DNA of 64,000 nucleotides from Sphingobium ummariense RL-3. GTDB lineage: Bacteria; Pseudomonadota; Alphaproteobacteria; Sphingomonadales; Sphingomonadaceae. The position numbers were made by a program, and so were the translations under genes. The stretch covers positions 62,001 through 126,000 of the forward strand of contig NZ_AUWY01000120.1 of the NCBI RefSeq assembly GCF_000447205.1, written 5' to 3'. This document shows, piece by piece, positions 51,751 to 60,465 of the stretch (positions are counted from its first letter, which is position 1; each line of letters begins with the position of its first letter). The notes below the pieces were generated by a model that made no database searches, was not told the origin of the DNA, and worked only from the letters and a program-made list of their open reading frames with translations.

Positions 51751-52376
51751 CGGGCCAGATCAGCCTGCCCTTCGATTCGCCAGGCGGCGGGGGCGACGGG
51801 GACTTTCTGGTGAGCGAGGCCAACCGGATGGCGGTGACCCATCTGGAGGGCTGGCGCGACTGGCCGCTGTCGGTCGGCGTGCTGACAGGGCCGCCGCTGT
51901 CGGGCCGCTCCACCCTGGGACGGCAGTTCGTCGCGATGAGCGGCGGCACCGTCATCGACGATGCGGAGGGGCGCGACGACCGGCTGCTGTTCAACGCATG
52001 GAACGAGGCGCAGACCCAGCATCGCCCGCTGCTGATGATCGGACGAGCGCCGCCGACGCATTGGCCGGTGGCGCTGCCGGACCTGCGGTCCCGGCTGGCG
52101 TCGGTGCCGCATGTCGCCCTGGCGGAGCCGGACGAGGCGCTGGCCCGGGCGCTGATCGAGCGCGCGCTGGGGCAGGGCGGGGCGCGCTACGCGGCCGACC
52201 TGCCCGACTGGCTGCTGCGCCGGATCGAACGCAGCTATGGCGCGATCGCGGCGGCGACGCGGGCGCTCGACCGGGCCGCACTGTCATCCGGTCGCAAGAT
52301 TTCCGTCGCATTGGCGAAAGAAGCCCTGCAACAGGCCGGGCTTTTGCCTATACTCCCGCCCGATCCTTCCCACTGA
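51747..52376 (+). CDS. hdaA: DnaA-related regulatory protein HdaA
   Basis: A 209-residue truncated DnaA-type ATPase that, with the sliding clamp, promotes hydrolysis of DnaA-ATP to prevent over-initiation. QISLPFD at residues 4-10 is the clamp-binding QL(S/P)LPF motif. The P-loop reads GPPLSGRSTLGRQF, with Arg where the Walker A Lys is expected. FNAWNEAQTQHRPLLMIGR and LPDLRSRLASVP follow as sensor and box VII-like parts. Start ATG 51747 overlaps the DUF2066 stop. ppk1 begins 13 bases later. Confidence 0.87.
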   Translation: MTGQISLPFDSPGGGGDGDFLVSEANRMAVTHLEGWRDWPLSVGVLTGPPLSGRSTLGRQFVAMSGGTVIDDAEGRDDRLLFNAWNEAQTQHRPLLMIGRAPPTHWPVALPDLRSRLASVPHVALAEPDEALARALIERALGQGGARYAADLPDWLLRRIERSYGAIAAATRALDRAALSSGRKISVALAKEALQQAGLLPILPPDPSH

Positions 52377-52389
52377 CCCAGAGAGACAT

Positions 52390-54528
52390 GTGGCCGAAGC
52401 AGACCCCTCCGCCAGCCTGACCCTGCCGAGCGACCGCTATTTCAACCGGGAGCTGTCCTGGCTGGCGTTCAACCAGCGCGTGCTGGAAGAAGCGATGAAC
52501 CGCGCTCATCCCCTGCTGGAGCGGCTGCGTTTCCTGTCGATTTCCGGCGCGAACCTGGACGAGTTCTTTTCGGTACGGGTGGCGGGCCTGAAGGGGCAGC
52601 AGTTGCAGGACGTCGACATGCGTTCGGCCGACGGGCTGACCGCCGGGCAGCAACTGGCCGCCATTGCGGACGAAAGCGCGCGGCTGATGATGGCGCAGCA
52701 GAAGGTCTGGGCCGTGCTGCACGGCGAACTGGCGCAGGTGGGGATCGAGGTGATCGGCCCGTCGAGCGCGTTGGAGGAAGGCTGCGCGACCTGGCTGCGC
52801 GAGCATTTCATGACGCAGATTTTCCCGATCCTCACCCCCCAGGCGCTCGACCCGGCGCATCCCTTTCCCTTCATCCCCAACCAGGGGCTGTCGATCGTGT
52901 TCGACCTGGAGCGGCTGTCGGACAAGGAGTCGATCCGCGAACTGGTGATGATCCCGGCGTCGCTGGCCCGATTCGTGCGGCTGCCGGGCGATCCGGCGCG
53001 CTATATGGCGCTGGAGGCGGTGATCCGGCGCTTTTCCGCCGATCTTTTCCCCGGATACCGGGTGCGCAACAGCGGCGTGTTCCGCATCATCCGCGACAGC
53101 GACATCGAGATCGAGGAAGAGGCGGAGGATCTGGTCCGCTATTTCCGCAGCGCCATCAAGCGGCGGCGGCGCGGGCGCGTGATCCGCATGGAGATAGAGG
53201 CGCGCATCCCTGAACCGGTCGAGGAGATGCTGCAGGACATGCTTCAGGGCCATGACGCGATCGTCGCCGAGGTGGAGGGCTTCGTCGGGATCGGCGACCT
53301 TTCCGGCGTGGTTGACGAGGACCGGCCCGACCTGAAGTTCGAACCCTATGCGCCCCGCTTCCCCGAGCGCATCCGTGAATATGGCGGCGACTGCTTCGCC
53401 GCGATCCGGGCCAAGGACATTGTCGTCCACCACCCCTATGAGGCGTTCGACGTCGTCGTTTCCTTCCTGAAGCAGGCCGCGTCCGACCCGGATGTGGTCG
53501 CGATCAAGCAGACGCTGTATCGCGCGGGCAAGCAGTCGGCCATCATCCGCGCGCTGATCGACGCGGCGGAGGCGGGCAAGTCCGTGACCGCCGTGGTGGA
53601 GCTGAAGGCCCGATTCGACGAGGAGCAGAACCTGATGTGGGCCGACGCGCTGGAGCGCGCGGGCGTGCAGGTGGTGTATGGCTTCATCGACTGGAAGACC
53701 CATGCCAAGGTGTCGATGGTCGTCCGGCGCGAGGGCGAGCAGTTCCGCACCTACTGCCATTTCGGCACGGGCAATTATCATCCGGTGACGGCGCGCATCT
53801 ATACCGACCTCAGCTTCTTCACCGCCGACCCGGCCTATGGCCGCGATGCGGCGGCGCTGTTCAACTATATCACCGGCTATGTGGAGCCGCGGCACCTGGA
53901 GAAGCTGGTGATATCGCCGCGCGACCTGCGCGATACGCTGTGCCGCAATATCGACGCGGAGATCGAGCATGCCCGCGCCGGTCGGCCGGGCACGATCTGG
54001 GCGAAGATGAACTCGCTGGTCGACCCCGCCATCATCGAGAAGCTCTATGCCGCGAGCAATGCCGGCGTGCAGATCGACCTGATCGTGCGCGGCATCTGCT
54101 GTTTGAGGCCCGGGGTGCCGGGCATGTCGGAGAATATCCGCGTGAAATCGGTCGTCGGGCGCTTCCTGGAGCACAGCCGCATCACCGCGTTCGGCAACGG
54201 CAAGGCGCTACCCAACAACGGGGCGAGAGTCTTCATCAGCTCGGCCGACTGGATGCCCCGCAATTTCGACCGGCGGGTCGAGTTCCTGGCGCCGGTCGAG
54301 AATCCGACGGTGCACGACCAGATTCTGGACCAGGTGATGGTGGCCAACCTGATCGACACCGAGCAGAGCTGGGTTCTGGACAGCGAGGGCCATTACCGGC
54401 GGCTCGATCCGGGTGACAAGCCGTTCAACCTGCACCGCTATTTCATGACCAATCCGTCGCTGTCGGGCCGCGGCGCTGCGCTCGACAACGGCGCGGTGCC
54501 GACGCTGCGGCTGCGTGGCCGGGCCTGA
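52390..54528 (+). CDS. ppk1: Polyphosphate kinase
   Basis: Synthesises polyphosphate from ATP. 712 residues with the PPK1 N-terminal domain (RYFNRELSWLAFNQRVLEEA), head domain, and two C-terminal phospholipase D-like domains: HHPYEAFDVVVSFLKQAA with DPDVVAIKQTLYR, the autophosphorylated His region THAKVSMVVR, and VDLIVRGICCLRPGVPG-type sequence. GTG 52390 is the start (VAEADPSAS) after AGAGAG. It lies between hdaA and ppx in one transcription unit. Confidence 0.97.
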   Translation: MAEADPSASLTLPSDRYFNRELSWLAFNQRVLEEAMNRAHPLLERLRFLSISGANLDEFFSVRVAGLKGQQLQDVDMRSADGLTAGQQLAAIADESARLMMAQQKVWAVLHGELAQVGIEVIGPSSALEEGCATWLREHFMTQIFPILTPQALDPAHPFPFIPNQGLSIVFDLERLSDKESIRELVMIPASLARFVRLPGDPARYMALEAVIRRFSADLFPGYRVRNSGVFRIIRDSDIEIEEEAEDLVRYFRSAIKRRRRGRVIRMEIEARIPEPVEEMLQDMLQGHDAIVAEVEGFVGIGDLSGVVDEDRPDLKFEPYAPRFPERIREYGGDCFAAIRAKDIVVHHPYEAFDVVVSFLKQAASDPDVVAIKQTLYRAGKQSAIIRALIDAAEAGKSVTAVVELKARFDEEQNLMWADALERAGVQVVYGFIDWKTHAKVSMVVRREGEQFRTYCHFGTGNYHPVTARIYTDLSFFTADPAYGRDAAALFNYITGYVEPRHLEKLVISPRDLRDTLCRNIDAEIEHARAGRPGTIWAKMNSLVDPAIIEKLYAASNAGVQIDLIVRGICCLRPGVPGMSENIRVKSVVGRFLEHSRITAFGNGKALPNNGARVFISSADWMPRNFDRRVEFLAPVENPTVHDQILDQVMVANLIDTEQSWVLDSEGHYRRLDPGDKPFNLHRYFMTNPSLSGRGAALDNGAVPTLRLRGRA

Positions 54529-54534
54529 GACGCG

Positions 54535-56049
54535 ATGAACTCGATGCTCAGCCGGGTGCGCGCCGTCGCCGAAACGATGGCGCCGACGTCGCAGGCCGAC
54601 CATGGGCGGATGGCGATCATCGACATCGGGTCGAACAGCATCCGCCTGGTCGTCTATGACGGGCCACGCCGCATCCCCTTCATCCTCTTCAACGAGAAGG
54701 TGATGGCGGGATTGGGCGGATCGCTGGCGCGCACGGGGCGGATAGAGGCCGAGCCGATGGAGCGCGGCCTGAAGGCAGTGGCGCGCTTTGCCCATCTGTG
54801 CGGCGACATGGGTGTGGCGGACGTGCGCTGCGTCGCCACCGCGGCCGTGCGCGATGCCGCCAACGGGGCCGATTTCATCGCCCGCACCGAGGCGATGGGC
54901 GTGAAGGTCGACCTGTTGTCCGGTTCGCAGGAGGCGATCGGCGCGGGCTATGGCGTGCTGTCGGGCATTCCGGGCGCGGACGGCGTGGTCGGCGACCTGG
55001 GCGGCGGCAGCCTGGAGCTGGCGCGCATCCGGGACGGCGGCGTGCACGAGACGGTGTCGCTGCCGCTGGGCGTGCTGCGCCTGCCGCAGATCCGGGCGAA
55101 GGGGCCCAAGGCGCTGGAGCGGCAGGTCGGCCGGATGCTGGAAAAGGCGGGATGGGCGGTGAAGCCGGGCCTGCCCTTCTACCTTGTCGGCGGGTCGTGG
55201 CGGGCGCTGGCGCGCTTCGACATGCAACTCACCCATTTTCCGCTGCCGGTGGTGCACCAATATGAGATGCCGGCGAGCCGGGCGGAGCGGTTGACCCGCA
55301 TCGTGTCGCATGTCGGCCGGGCGCGGCTGAAGGACATACCGGCGATCACCGGGTCGCGCGTGCCGACGCTGCCCGACGCGGCAGCGCTGCTGTCGGTCAT
55401 GGTGCGGCAGCTGCGGTCGAGCCGGCTGGTGGTGTCGGCCTATGGCCTGCGCGAGGGGCTGCTGTTCGAGGACCTGCCGCCGGACATCCGGGAGCAGGAC
55501 CCGCTGCTGGTGGCGGCCGAGGCGGAGGGCGAGGCGCAGGCCCGCTTTCCCGGCCATGGCGATGTCATCGAGCGCTGGATCGCCCCGCTGTTCCTGGAGG
55601 ACGGCAGCGGCTGGCGGCGAATCCGGCGCGCAGCCTGCCTGCTGGCCGATGTGGGCTGGCGCGCCAATCCGGATTTCCGGGCGGAACGCGGCGTGGAGAT
55701 CGCGCTGCACAGCAACTGGGTGGGCATCACCGCGCCCGAGCGGGCCATGCTGGCGCAGGCGCTGTGCAGCAATTTCGGCGGCGGAGCGGTGCCGCTGCCC
55801 GCGCTGGAACGGCTGGCGTCGCCCGAGGCGCTGCGCCGCGCCGTGCTGTGGGGCTTGGCGATCCGCCTGGGACAGCGACTGTCGGCTGGTGTCGAGGGGC
55901 CGCTGGTGATGTCGGCGCTGGAGCTGGAGGGCGGCCTGCTGACGCTCACCCTGCGCCACAGGGACGGGGCGCTGCTGGGCGAAGCGGTCGAACGGCGGCT
56001 GCGCCAGCTCGCCCAGGCGATGGGGGTGGAGTATCGGCTGGTGGTGTAG
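54535..56049 (+). CDS. ppx: Ppx/GppA-type exopolyphosphatase
   Basis: A 504-residue phosphatase of the actin-like fold, degrading polyphosphate or pppGpp. MAIIDIGSNSIRLVVYDG and VVGDLGGGSLELARI are the phosphate-binding loops; TAAVRDAANG and LLSGSQEAIGAGYGVL are family motifs. The C-terminal half is the HD-like region seen in long Ppx proteins (REGLLFEDLPPDIREQDPL). It starts 6 bases after ppk1, so synthesis and breakdown of polyphosphate are encoded together. Confidence 0.94.
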   Translation: MNSMLSRVRAVAETMAPTSQADHGRMAIIDIGSNSIRLVVYDGPRRIPFILFNEKVMAGLGGSLARTGRIEAEPMERGLKAVARFAHLCGDMGVADVRCVATAAVRDAANGADFIARTEAMGVKVDLLSGSQEAIGAGYGVLSGIPGADGVVGDLGGGSLELARIRDGGVHETVSLPLGVLRLPQIRAKGPKALERQVGRMLEKAGWAVKPGLPFYLVGGSWRALARFDMQLTHFPLPVVHQYEMPASRAERLTRIVSHVGRARLKDIPAITGSRVPTLPDAAALLSVMVRQLRSSRLVVSAYGLREGLLFEDLPPDIREQDPLLVAAEAEGEAQARFPGHGDVIERWIAPLFLEDGSGWRRIRRAACLLADVGWRANPDFRAERGVEIALHSNWVGITAPERAMLAQALCSNFGGGAVPLPALERLASPEALRRAVLWGLAIRLGQRLSAGVEGPLVMSALELEGGLLTLTLRHRDGALLGEAVERRLRQLAQAMGVEYRLVV

Positions 56050-56063
56050 AGCCACCTCAACAT

Positions 56064-56090
56064 CGTCGTCCCAGCGCAAGCTGGGATCTC
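56064..56090. repeat. 27-bp palindromic repeat downstream of the GIY-YIG gene (also ppx terminator)
   Basis: CGTCGTCCCAGC, loop GCAA, GCTGGGATCTC, with stem TCCCAGC/GCTGGGA (56069-56075, 56080-56086), followed by TCTTTCTT. It acts as a likely terminator for ppx. It matches the copy at 56432-56458 in inverted orientation at 23 of 27 bases, and two of the differences are a compensating C-G to G-C swap in the stem. Confidence 0.82.
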
Positions 56091-56110
56091 TCTTTCTTCG
56101 TTTCAGCCCT

Positions 56111-56404
56111 TCATTCCAGGTGCAGTGTATCGAACAGGTCTTGCCATTGCGGATTGATGGTTTCGATCAGTTCGATCTTCCATTGCCGTTTCCAGGCTTT
56201 CATTGCCTTTTCTCGCGCGATCGCTTCGATGATTGTTTCATGCCGTTCGGCATAGACGAGCCTGATCAGATTGTAGCGACGGCAAAATTCCGAACCCGTC
56301 TCATCGCGATGTTGCATGGTGCGATGGGGCAGGCTGGTCGTGACGCCGATGTAGAGCACGCCATAGGCACGGTTCGTCATGATATAGACCCAGCCGCCTC
56401 TCAT
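56111..56404 (-). CDS. Small GIY-YIG nuclease-superfamily protein
   Basis: A 97-residue single-domain nuclease. GGWVYIMTNRAYGVLYIGVT holds the GIY-YIG pair (WVYIM and LYIGV), followed by RTMQHRDETGSEF (catalytic Arg and His region), NLIRLVYAERHET and AIAREKAMKAWKRQWKIELIE with the metal-binding Glu, ending NPQWQDL. This is the UPF0213/YhbQ-like group, small proteins that cut branched or structured DNA in some cases. It is bracketed by inverted copies of one 27-bp palindrome, 21 and 28 bases from its ends. ATG 56404 is the first supported start. Confidence 0.88.
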   Translation of the reverse strand: MRGGWVYIMTNRAYGVLYIGVTTSLPHRTMQHRDETGSEFCRRYNLIRLVYAERHETIIEAIAREKAMKAWKRQWKIELIETINPQWQDLFDTLHLE

Positions 56405-56431
56405 GGCGGCGAGGATGTACTGGAAGGAAGT

Positions 56432-56458
56432 GAGATGCCAGCTTTCGCTGGCATGACG
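56432..56458. repeat. 27-bp palindromic repeat upstream of the GIY-YIG gene
   Basis: GAGATGCCAGC, loop TTTC, GCTGGCATGACG. It is the inverted partner of the copy at 56064-56090. Stem ATGCCAGC/GCTGGCAT is perfect. It lies 28 bases upstream of the nuclease ATG. Confidence 0.82.
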
Positions 56459-56524
56459 GAAGAGGGTGGGCCTCTTCCCAGCCCCCATCTTCCTTCGCGC
56501 CGAAAATCCCGGTAAGGCCCGGCG

Positions 56525-57160
56525 ATGACGACTCCCGCCGCCGCGCCGCTTTCCCGCTCGCTCTTCGTCTTTTCGATCCTCTATGGCGGCATGGTCTGCA
56601 TGGCGGGCGTGTTGGGGGTGAAGCAGGTGGTGCTGGGGCCGCTGGCGGTGGAGGCGGGCATCTTCGCCTTCCTGATGCTGGTCATCCTGTCGAGTGCGGT
56701 GTCCGAGCTGCATGGGGAGAAGGTCGCGACCGGGCTGGTGCGGCTGGGCTTCGTGCCGCTGCTGGTGTCGGCGGCGCTGATCCAGATCGTCATCGCTCTG
56801 CCGCACGACCCCGGCATGTATCCGCCAGCGATCGAGGCGTTTCCGATCGTCGTCGGGCAGGGCGCGCGGATGATGATCGCCGGGCTGATTTCCTACGGCA
56901 CGTCGCAGACGCTCAACGTCTTCATCTTTTCGAAGCTGTCGCGGGGCGAGGGCAAGCTGGTCTGGCTGCGCGGCATGATCGCCAGCGTCGTGTCCCAGAT
57001 CGTCGACACGGTGCTGTTCATCACCATATCCTTCCTGGGCGAGCGGCCGATCCTGGACCTGATGGTCGGACAGATGATCGCCAAGGTCGTGCTGTCGATC
57101 GTGCTGGTGCCGCCGTTGATCTCCGCAGTGGTGGCCCTGGGGCGGCGGTTGGATCGCTGA
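56525..57160 (+). CDS. Queuosine precursor transporter (YhhQ/VUT family)
   Basis: A 211-residue inner-membrane protein with six hydrophobic segments. LAVEAGIFAFLMLVILSSAVSELHGEKVA carries the family's SE(L/V)xG block, and SYGTSQTLNVFIFSKLSRGEGK with RGMIASVVSQIVDTVLFI is diagnostic of the VUT/ECF-like vitamin uptake family, whose YhhQ member imports 7-cyano-7-deazaguanine. Substrate assignment follows the family. ATG 56525 starts 67 bases after the palindrome. Confidence 0.88.
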   Translation: MTTPAAAPLSRSLFVFSILYGGMVCMAGVLGVKQVVLGPLAVEAGIFAFLMLVILSSAVSELHGEKVATGLVRLGFVPLLVSAALIQIVIALPHDPGMYPPAIEAFPIVVGQGARMMIAGLISYGTSQTLNVFIFSKLSRGEGKLVWLRGMIASVVSQIVDTVLFITISFLGERPILDLMVGQMIAKVVLSIVLVPPLISAVVALGRRLDR

Positions 57161-57226
57161 CGATCCGTTGTCGTGCGCGGCCGATACGGCGCTTCGACAA
57201 GCTCAGCCCCTACTCAGGGCGAACGG
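57160..57226. repeat. Dispersed palindrome (copy F, right half only)
   Basis: GACGATCCGTTGTCGTGCGC and CGATACGGCGCTTCGACAAG to CTACTCAGGGCGAACGG match the right half of copy A; the left half is missing. It starts directly after the transporter stop codon. Confidence 0.72.
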
Positions 57227-57281
57227 GTTTGGAGGCGCTAGGGGGCAGGGCAATGACTTGCCGTAACCCCCATATGGCCCT

Positions 57282-58199
57282 ATGCGCGCGCGCATGACCA
57301 GCAAGCACGCCCCCGATCCCGCGCTCCTCGCCAAGGCCGAAACCCTGGTGGAGGCGCTGCCCTATATGCAGCGCTACGCGGGCAAGACCTTCGTCGTCAA
57401 ATATGGCGGCCATGCGATGGGCGACCCGGAAGCGGCGCGCGACTTCGCCGAGGACGTGGTGCTGATGAAGGCGGTCGGTATCAACGTCGTCGTCGTCCAT
57501 GGCGGTGGACCGCAGATCGGCGCGATGCTGAAGAAGCTGGGCGTCGAATCGAAGTTCGTCGGCGGCCTGCGCGTCACCGACGCGGAGACGGCGCAGGTCG
57601 CCGAAATGGTCCTGGCCGGTTCGATCAACAAGGAGATCGTCGGCTGGATTTCCGCCGCGGGCGGCCGGGCAGTCGGCATTTCGGGCAAGGATTGCGGCCT
57701 GGTGCTGTGTGAAAAGGTGTTGGGCAAACGGGAGGCCGATCCCAATTCGGGCATCGAGCGCAATGTCGACCTGGGCTTCGTCGGCGATCCCGTCTCTGTC
57801 GACCGGCGCATCCTCGACACCTTGGCGCAGGACGGCATCATTCCCGTCGTGGCGCCGGTGGGCATCGGCACGGACGGCCACACCTATAACGTCAACGCCG
57901 ACACCATGGCGGGCGCGATCGCGGCGGAGCTCAAGGCGTCGCGCTTCTTCCTGCTGACCGACGTGCCGGGGGTGCTGGACAAGCAGGGCCAGTTGCTGAC
58001 CGATCTCGACCCCGCCGCCATTCATGGGCTGGAATCGGACGGCACGATCAGCGGCGGCATGATCCCCAAGCTGGAAACCTGCGTCCGCGCGGTCGAGAGC
58101 GGGGTGGACGCCGCCGTCATCCTGGACGGGCGGGTGCCGCACGCGATGCTGCTGGAAGTCTTCACCGATCGTGGCGCGGGCACGCTGGTCCGCAAATAG
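57282..58199 (+). CDS. argB: Acetylglutamate kinase
   Basis: Phosphorylates N-acetylglutamate, the second step of arginine synthesis. About 305 residues with [28 protein letters not shown], the catalytic Asp region LTDVPGVLD and [14 protein letters not shown]. The N-terminal helix ([21 protein letters not shown]) is the extension typical of arginine-sensitive hexameric enzymes. ATG 57282 or 57294 are both possible starts. It stands alone, convergent with the porin gene. Confidence 0.97.
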   Translation: MRARMTSKHAPDPALLAKAETLVEALPYMQRYAGKTFVVKYGGHAMGDPEAARDFAEDVVLMKAVGINVVVVHGGGPQIGAMLKKLGVESKFVGGLRVTDAETAQVAEMVLAGSINKEIVGWISAAGGRAVGISGKDCGLVLCEKVLGKREADPNSGIERNVDLGFVGDPVSVDRRILDTLAQDGIIPVVAPVGIGTDGHTYNVNADTMAGAIAAELKASRFFLLTDVPGVLDKQGQLLTDLDPAAIHGLESDGTISGGMIPKLETCVRAVESGVDAAVILDGRVPHAMLLEVFTDRGAGTLVRK

Positions 58200-58205
58200 C
58201 GCCGG

Positions 58206-59639
58206 TCAGTAGTTCCACTGGAGCTGGGTGCGGATGAGGTCGCCCTCCGCCCGGCCGGTGCGGCGTTCGTCCGCCTCCGCCCGCTTCATCCGCGCATAGG
58301 CCACGGTCAGTTCCAGCGCCTTCCACGGCTGCCATTCCAACCCCAGTTCCAGCTCGTCGGTTTCCAGGCGCGGCGCGTTGGTCGATGCCTTCCACCCGCC
58401 GCGATAATGCTGCCAGCGGGCATAGGGCATCAAGGCGCCGAAATCGTCGCTGGGCAGGCGAACCATCATCTGCACATAGCCGCCCGACAGCGGCTTGGTG
58501 CGGATCGACTGGGTGGCGACGTCGAATTGCGGCCCCTTGCCCCAGTTCCATTCGGCCTGGATGCCGATCGGCTGGGGATAGAGGATGGCGTGCAGCCCGG
58601 CGCGATTGTCCTTGTAGGCGATGGTGCTGACCGATCCATTGCGCGTTTCGGGCTGGACCTCATTCAGCATGGCCGACCCGCCGACCTCCAGCACCTGCCC
58701 TTCGAACGCATCGCCCAGACCGTCGAGGCGGAAGGGCCAGGTGGCGAAGGCGACTTTCATCAGGCCGCTATTCTGTTCGGTGCGGTTGATGCCCTGGCCG
58801 TTGAAGACGCCAAGGCCGAAGGCGCCGTAATTGCCGAACAGCTTCTGTCCGTCATGGCCGAGATCGTCCCAGATCTTCTGGACCGAAGGCGGCGTGTAAT
58901 AGGCGACAAGGCCAAGGTCGCGCTCGCCCGGGACCGCGCTGTTGATCGCGTCGCTGCGGTCGAGCGTCAGGCGATTGGACGAGGACTGCATATTCTCCCA
59001 GCCATAGGGCACCTTGGACTGGCCGGCGCGCAGGCGGAGCGTCTTGCGCTTGTCGAGGGAGATGTCGGCATAGGCGTCACGCAGCTGAGCGAAATGTTCG
59101 CGCCGCTCGCTGCCGGCCTGGTTGGTGACGGCCGAACCGAAGTCCGATTGCAGATAGAGCGAGACGCGGTCGGATATGTCGCCCTGGAAGGCGAGGCGGA
59201 CCCGGCGCAGGGAGAAGCCGCTGCGGTCGTTGATCGAACTGTCGTGCACCGAGCGCAGGCGCGAGACGCCGGCGGGTGCGGTATCGTCCCCCGACAGGAA
59301 GGCGTTGTAGCGCATCTGGGTATAGCCGCGCAGCGACAGCTTGCGCGACTGGGGTGTCGTCAGGATCGACGTGGGCGCGGACGGCGTGGCCTGTGCGGGC
59401 TGGGCCGGCGCGGCGGCAAGGGGCGTGGGCGCGGACTGCGGTGCAGCGCCCGATGCTGCCGCGGCAGGCGCAGACGCGCTGCGGCTGGCGGCGAGGGCGG
59501 CGGTCAGTGCCTGGACCTGTGCCTTGAGGTCGTCGATCTGCGCCTGCAATTCGGCATTGCTCTGCGCCTGCGCCGTACCCGGCACCAGGGCGAGCATCGT
59601 CGCTGCCAGCAATTCTGTCCGTATCGTGAGGTAGCGCAT
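58206..59639 (-). CDS. OprP/OprO-type outer-membrane porin
   Basis: A 477-residue outer-membrane channel. The signal peptide ends at TAQAQ (about 26), then a coiled-coil segment (NAELQAQIDDLKAQVQALTAAL) and an Ala/Pro-rich linker. The 16-strand barrel of the phosphate-selective porin O/P family starts near LSLRGYTQMRYNAF and includes RAFQGDISDRVSLYLQSDFG-like and AGQSKVPYGWENMQSS strands, ending in the C-terminal aromatic LQWNY. Family members take up phosphate or polyphosphate, but many in sphingomonads serve other anions. Confidence 0.88.
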   Translation of the reverse strand: MRYLTIRTELLAATMLALVPGTAQAQSNAELQAQIDDLKAQVQALTAALAASRSASAPAAAASGAAPQSAPTPLAAAPAQPAQATPSAPTSILTTPQSRKLSLRGYTQMRYNAFLSGDDTAPAGVSRLRSVHDSSINDRSGFSLRRVRLAFQGDISDRVSLYLQSDFGSAVTNQAGSERREHFAQLRDAYADISLDKRKTLRLRAGQSKVPYGWENMQSSSNRLTLDRSDAINSAVPGERDLGLVAYYTPPSVQKIWDDLGHDGQKLFGNYGAFGLGVFNGQGINRTEQNSGLMKVAFATWPFRLDGLGDAFEGQVLEVGGSAMLNEVQPETRNGSVSTIAYKDNRAGLHAILYPQPIGIQAEWNWGKGPQFDVATQSIRTKPLSGGYVQMMVRLPSDDFGALMPYARWQHYRGGWKASTNAPRLETDELELGLEWQPWKALELTVAYARMKRAEADERRTGRAEGDLIRTQLQWNY

Positions 59640-59740
59640 TCCCGCCCTTTCGTTGCGGGGCAGCGACTATGTCGTTTCTGTTACAAACAGGAGACGATTA
59701 TATGTCGTTTTTATTTCAACGCGGGAGGTTCGGAGCGAGG
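59640..59740 (-). promoter_or_regulatory. Upstream region of the porin gene with a direct repeat
   Basis: On the minus strand ACGACATA occurs twice, about 30 bases apart (near 59702-59709 and 59668-59675), the first merging with a TATAAT-like box; CTGTTACAAACAG between them (59677-59689 on the plus strand) is palindromic. These could be an activator site and promoter. There is only partial likeness to a PhoB box. Low confidence. Confidence 0.3.
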
Positions 59741-59845
59741 TGCGATCGCCCGGCAGGGTGGGCATTGCAGAATAGTGCCATGCCATCCCTTGTCCCGGCC
59801 CCGCCCCCTCGGCTAGAGCGGCGCGACGCATCAACGGAGTCCCCT

Positions 59846-60139
59846 GTGGCCTACGCGCTTTATCAGATCATCGTCATCCTTCTGGACGTGCTGTGGTGGA
59901 TCATCATCATCCAGGCGATCCTGAGCTGGCTGATCGCCTTCAACGTCATCAACCTGTCGAACGATTTCGTGCGCCAGATCCTGATGGCGCTAGATCGGAT
60001 GACGGCGCCGATCTACAATCCGATCCGCCGGGTGATGCCGGACCTGGGCGCGCTCGACCTGTCGCCCATGGTCGTGCTGCTGGCGATATTGATCATCCGG
60101 CAGGCCATTCTGCCGCCGCTCTTCCTGGGAGTCAGGTGA
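59846..60139 (+). CDS. YggT-family membrane protein
   Basis: A 97-residue inner-membrane protein with two YggT halves: [18 protein letters not shown] and [21 protein letters not shown] separated by the conserved [19 protein letters not shown]. Members influence osmotic stress response or division; function here is not established. GTG 59846 follows GGAG. It is the first of five genes joined by 4-base overlaps. Confidence 0.88.
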   Translation: MAYALYQIIVILLDVLWWIIIIQAILSWLIAFNVINLSNDFVRQILMALDRMTAPIYNPIRRVMPDLGALDLSPMVVLLAILIIRQAILPPLFLGVR

Positions 60140-60465
60140 CCGCCTGGAGCGCCGAGGGCGACGACCTGCTGTTGCGGGTCCGGCTGACGCCCGGATCGGC
60201 GCGCGAGGAGATCGGCGGGTGCTGGACGGACGAGAAGGGCGCGCAATGGCTTTCAGCCCGCGTCCGCGCCGTGCCGGAGAAGGGGAGAGCCAATGCGGCG
60301 CTGGCGGCGCTGCTGGCGGACCGGCTGGATTGGCCCAAGGGGGCGATTTCGCTGGAATCGGGCGACACCAACCGGCTAAAAAGGCTGCGGATCGCGGGCG
60401 GCGGAAAAGAGGATGCCCTGGCGCGACTTTCCGCCATCATCGAGGAACGGGTAGAAGCTGCATGA
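60136..60465 (+). CDS. DUF167 (YggU) family protein
   Basis: A 109-residue cytosolic protein, with [36 protein letters not shown] and the [15 protein letters not shown] block that are family signatures. Function is unknown. GTG 60136 overlaps the yggT stop (GTGA). The pairing yggT-DUF167 is conserved across proteobacteria. Confidence 0.9.
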   Translation: MTAWSAEGDDLLLRVRLTPGSAREEIGGCWTDEKGAQWLSARVRAVPEKGRANAALAALLADRLDWPKGAISLESGDTNRLKRLRIAGGGKEDALARLSAIIEERVEAA

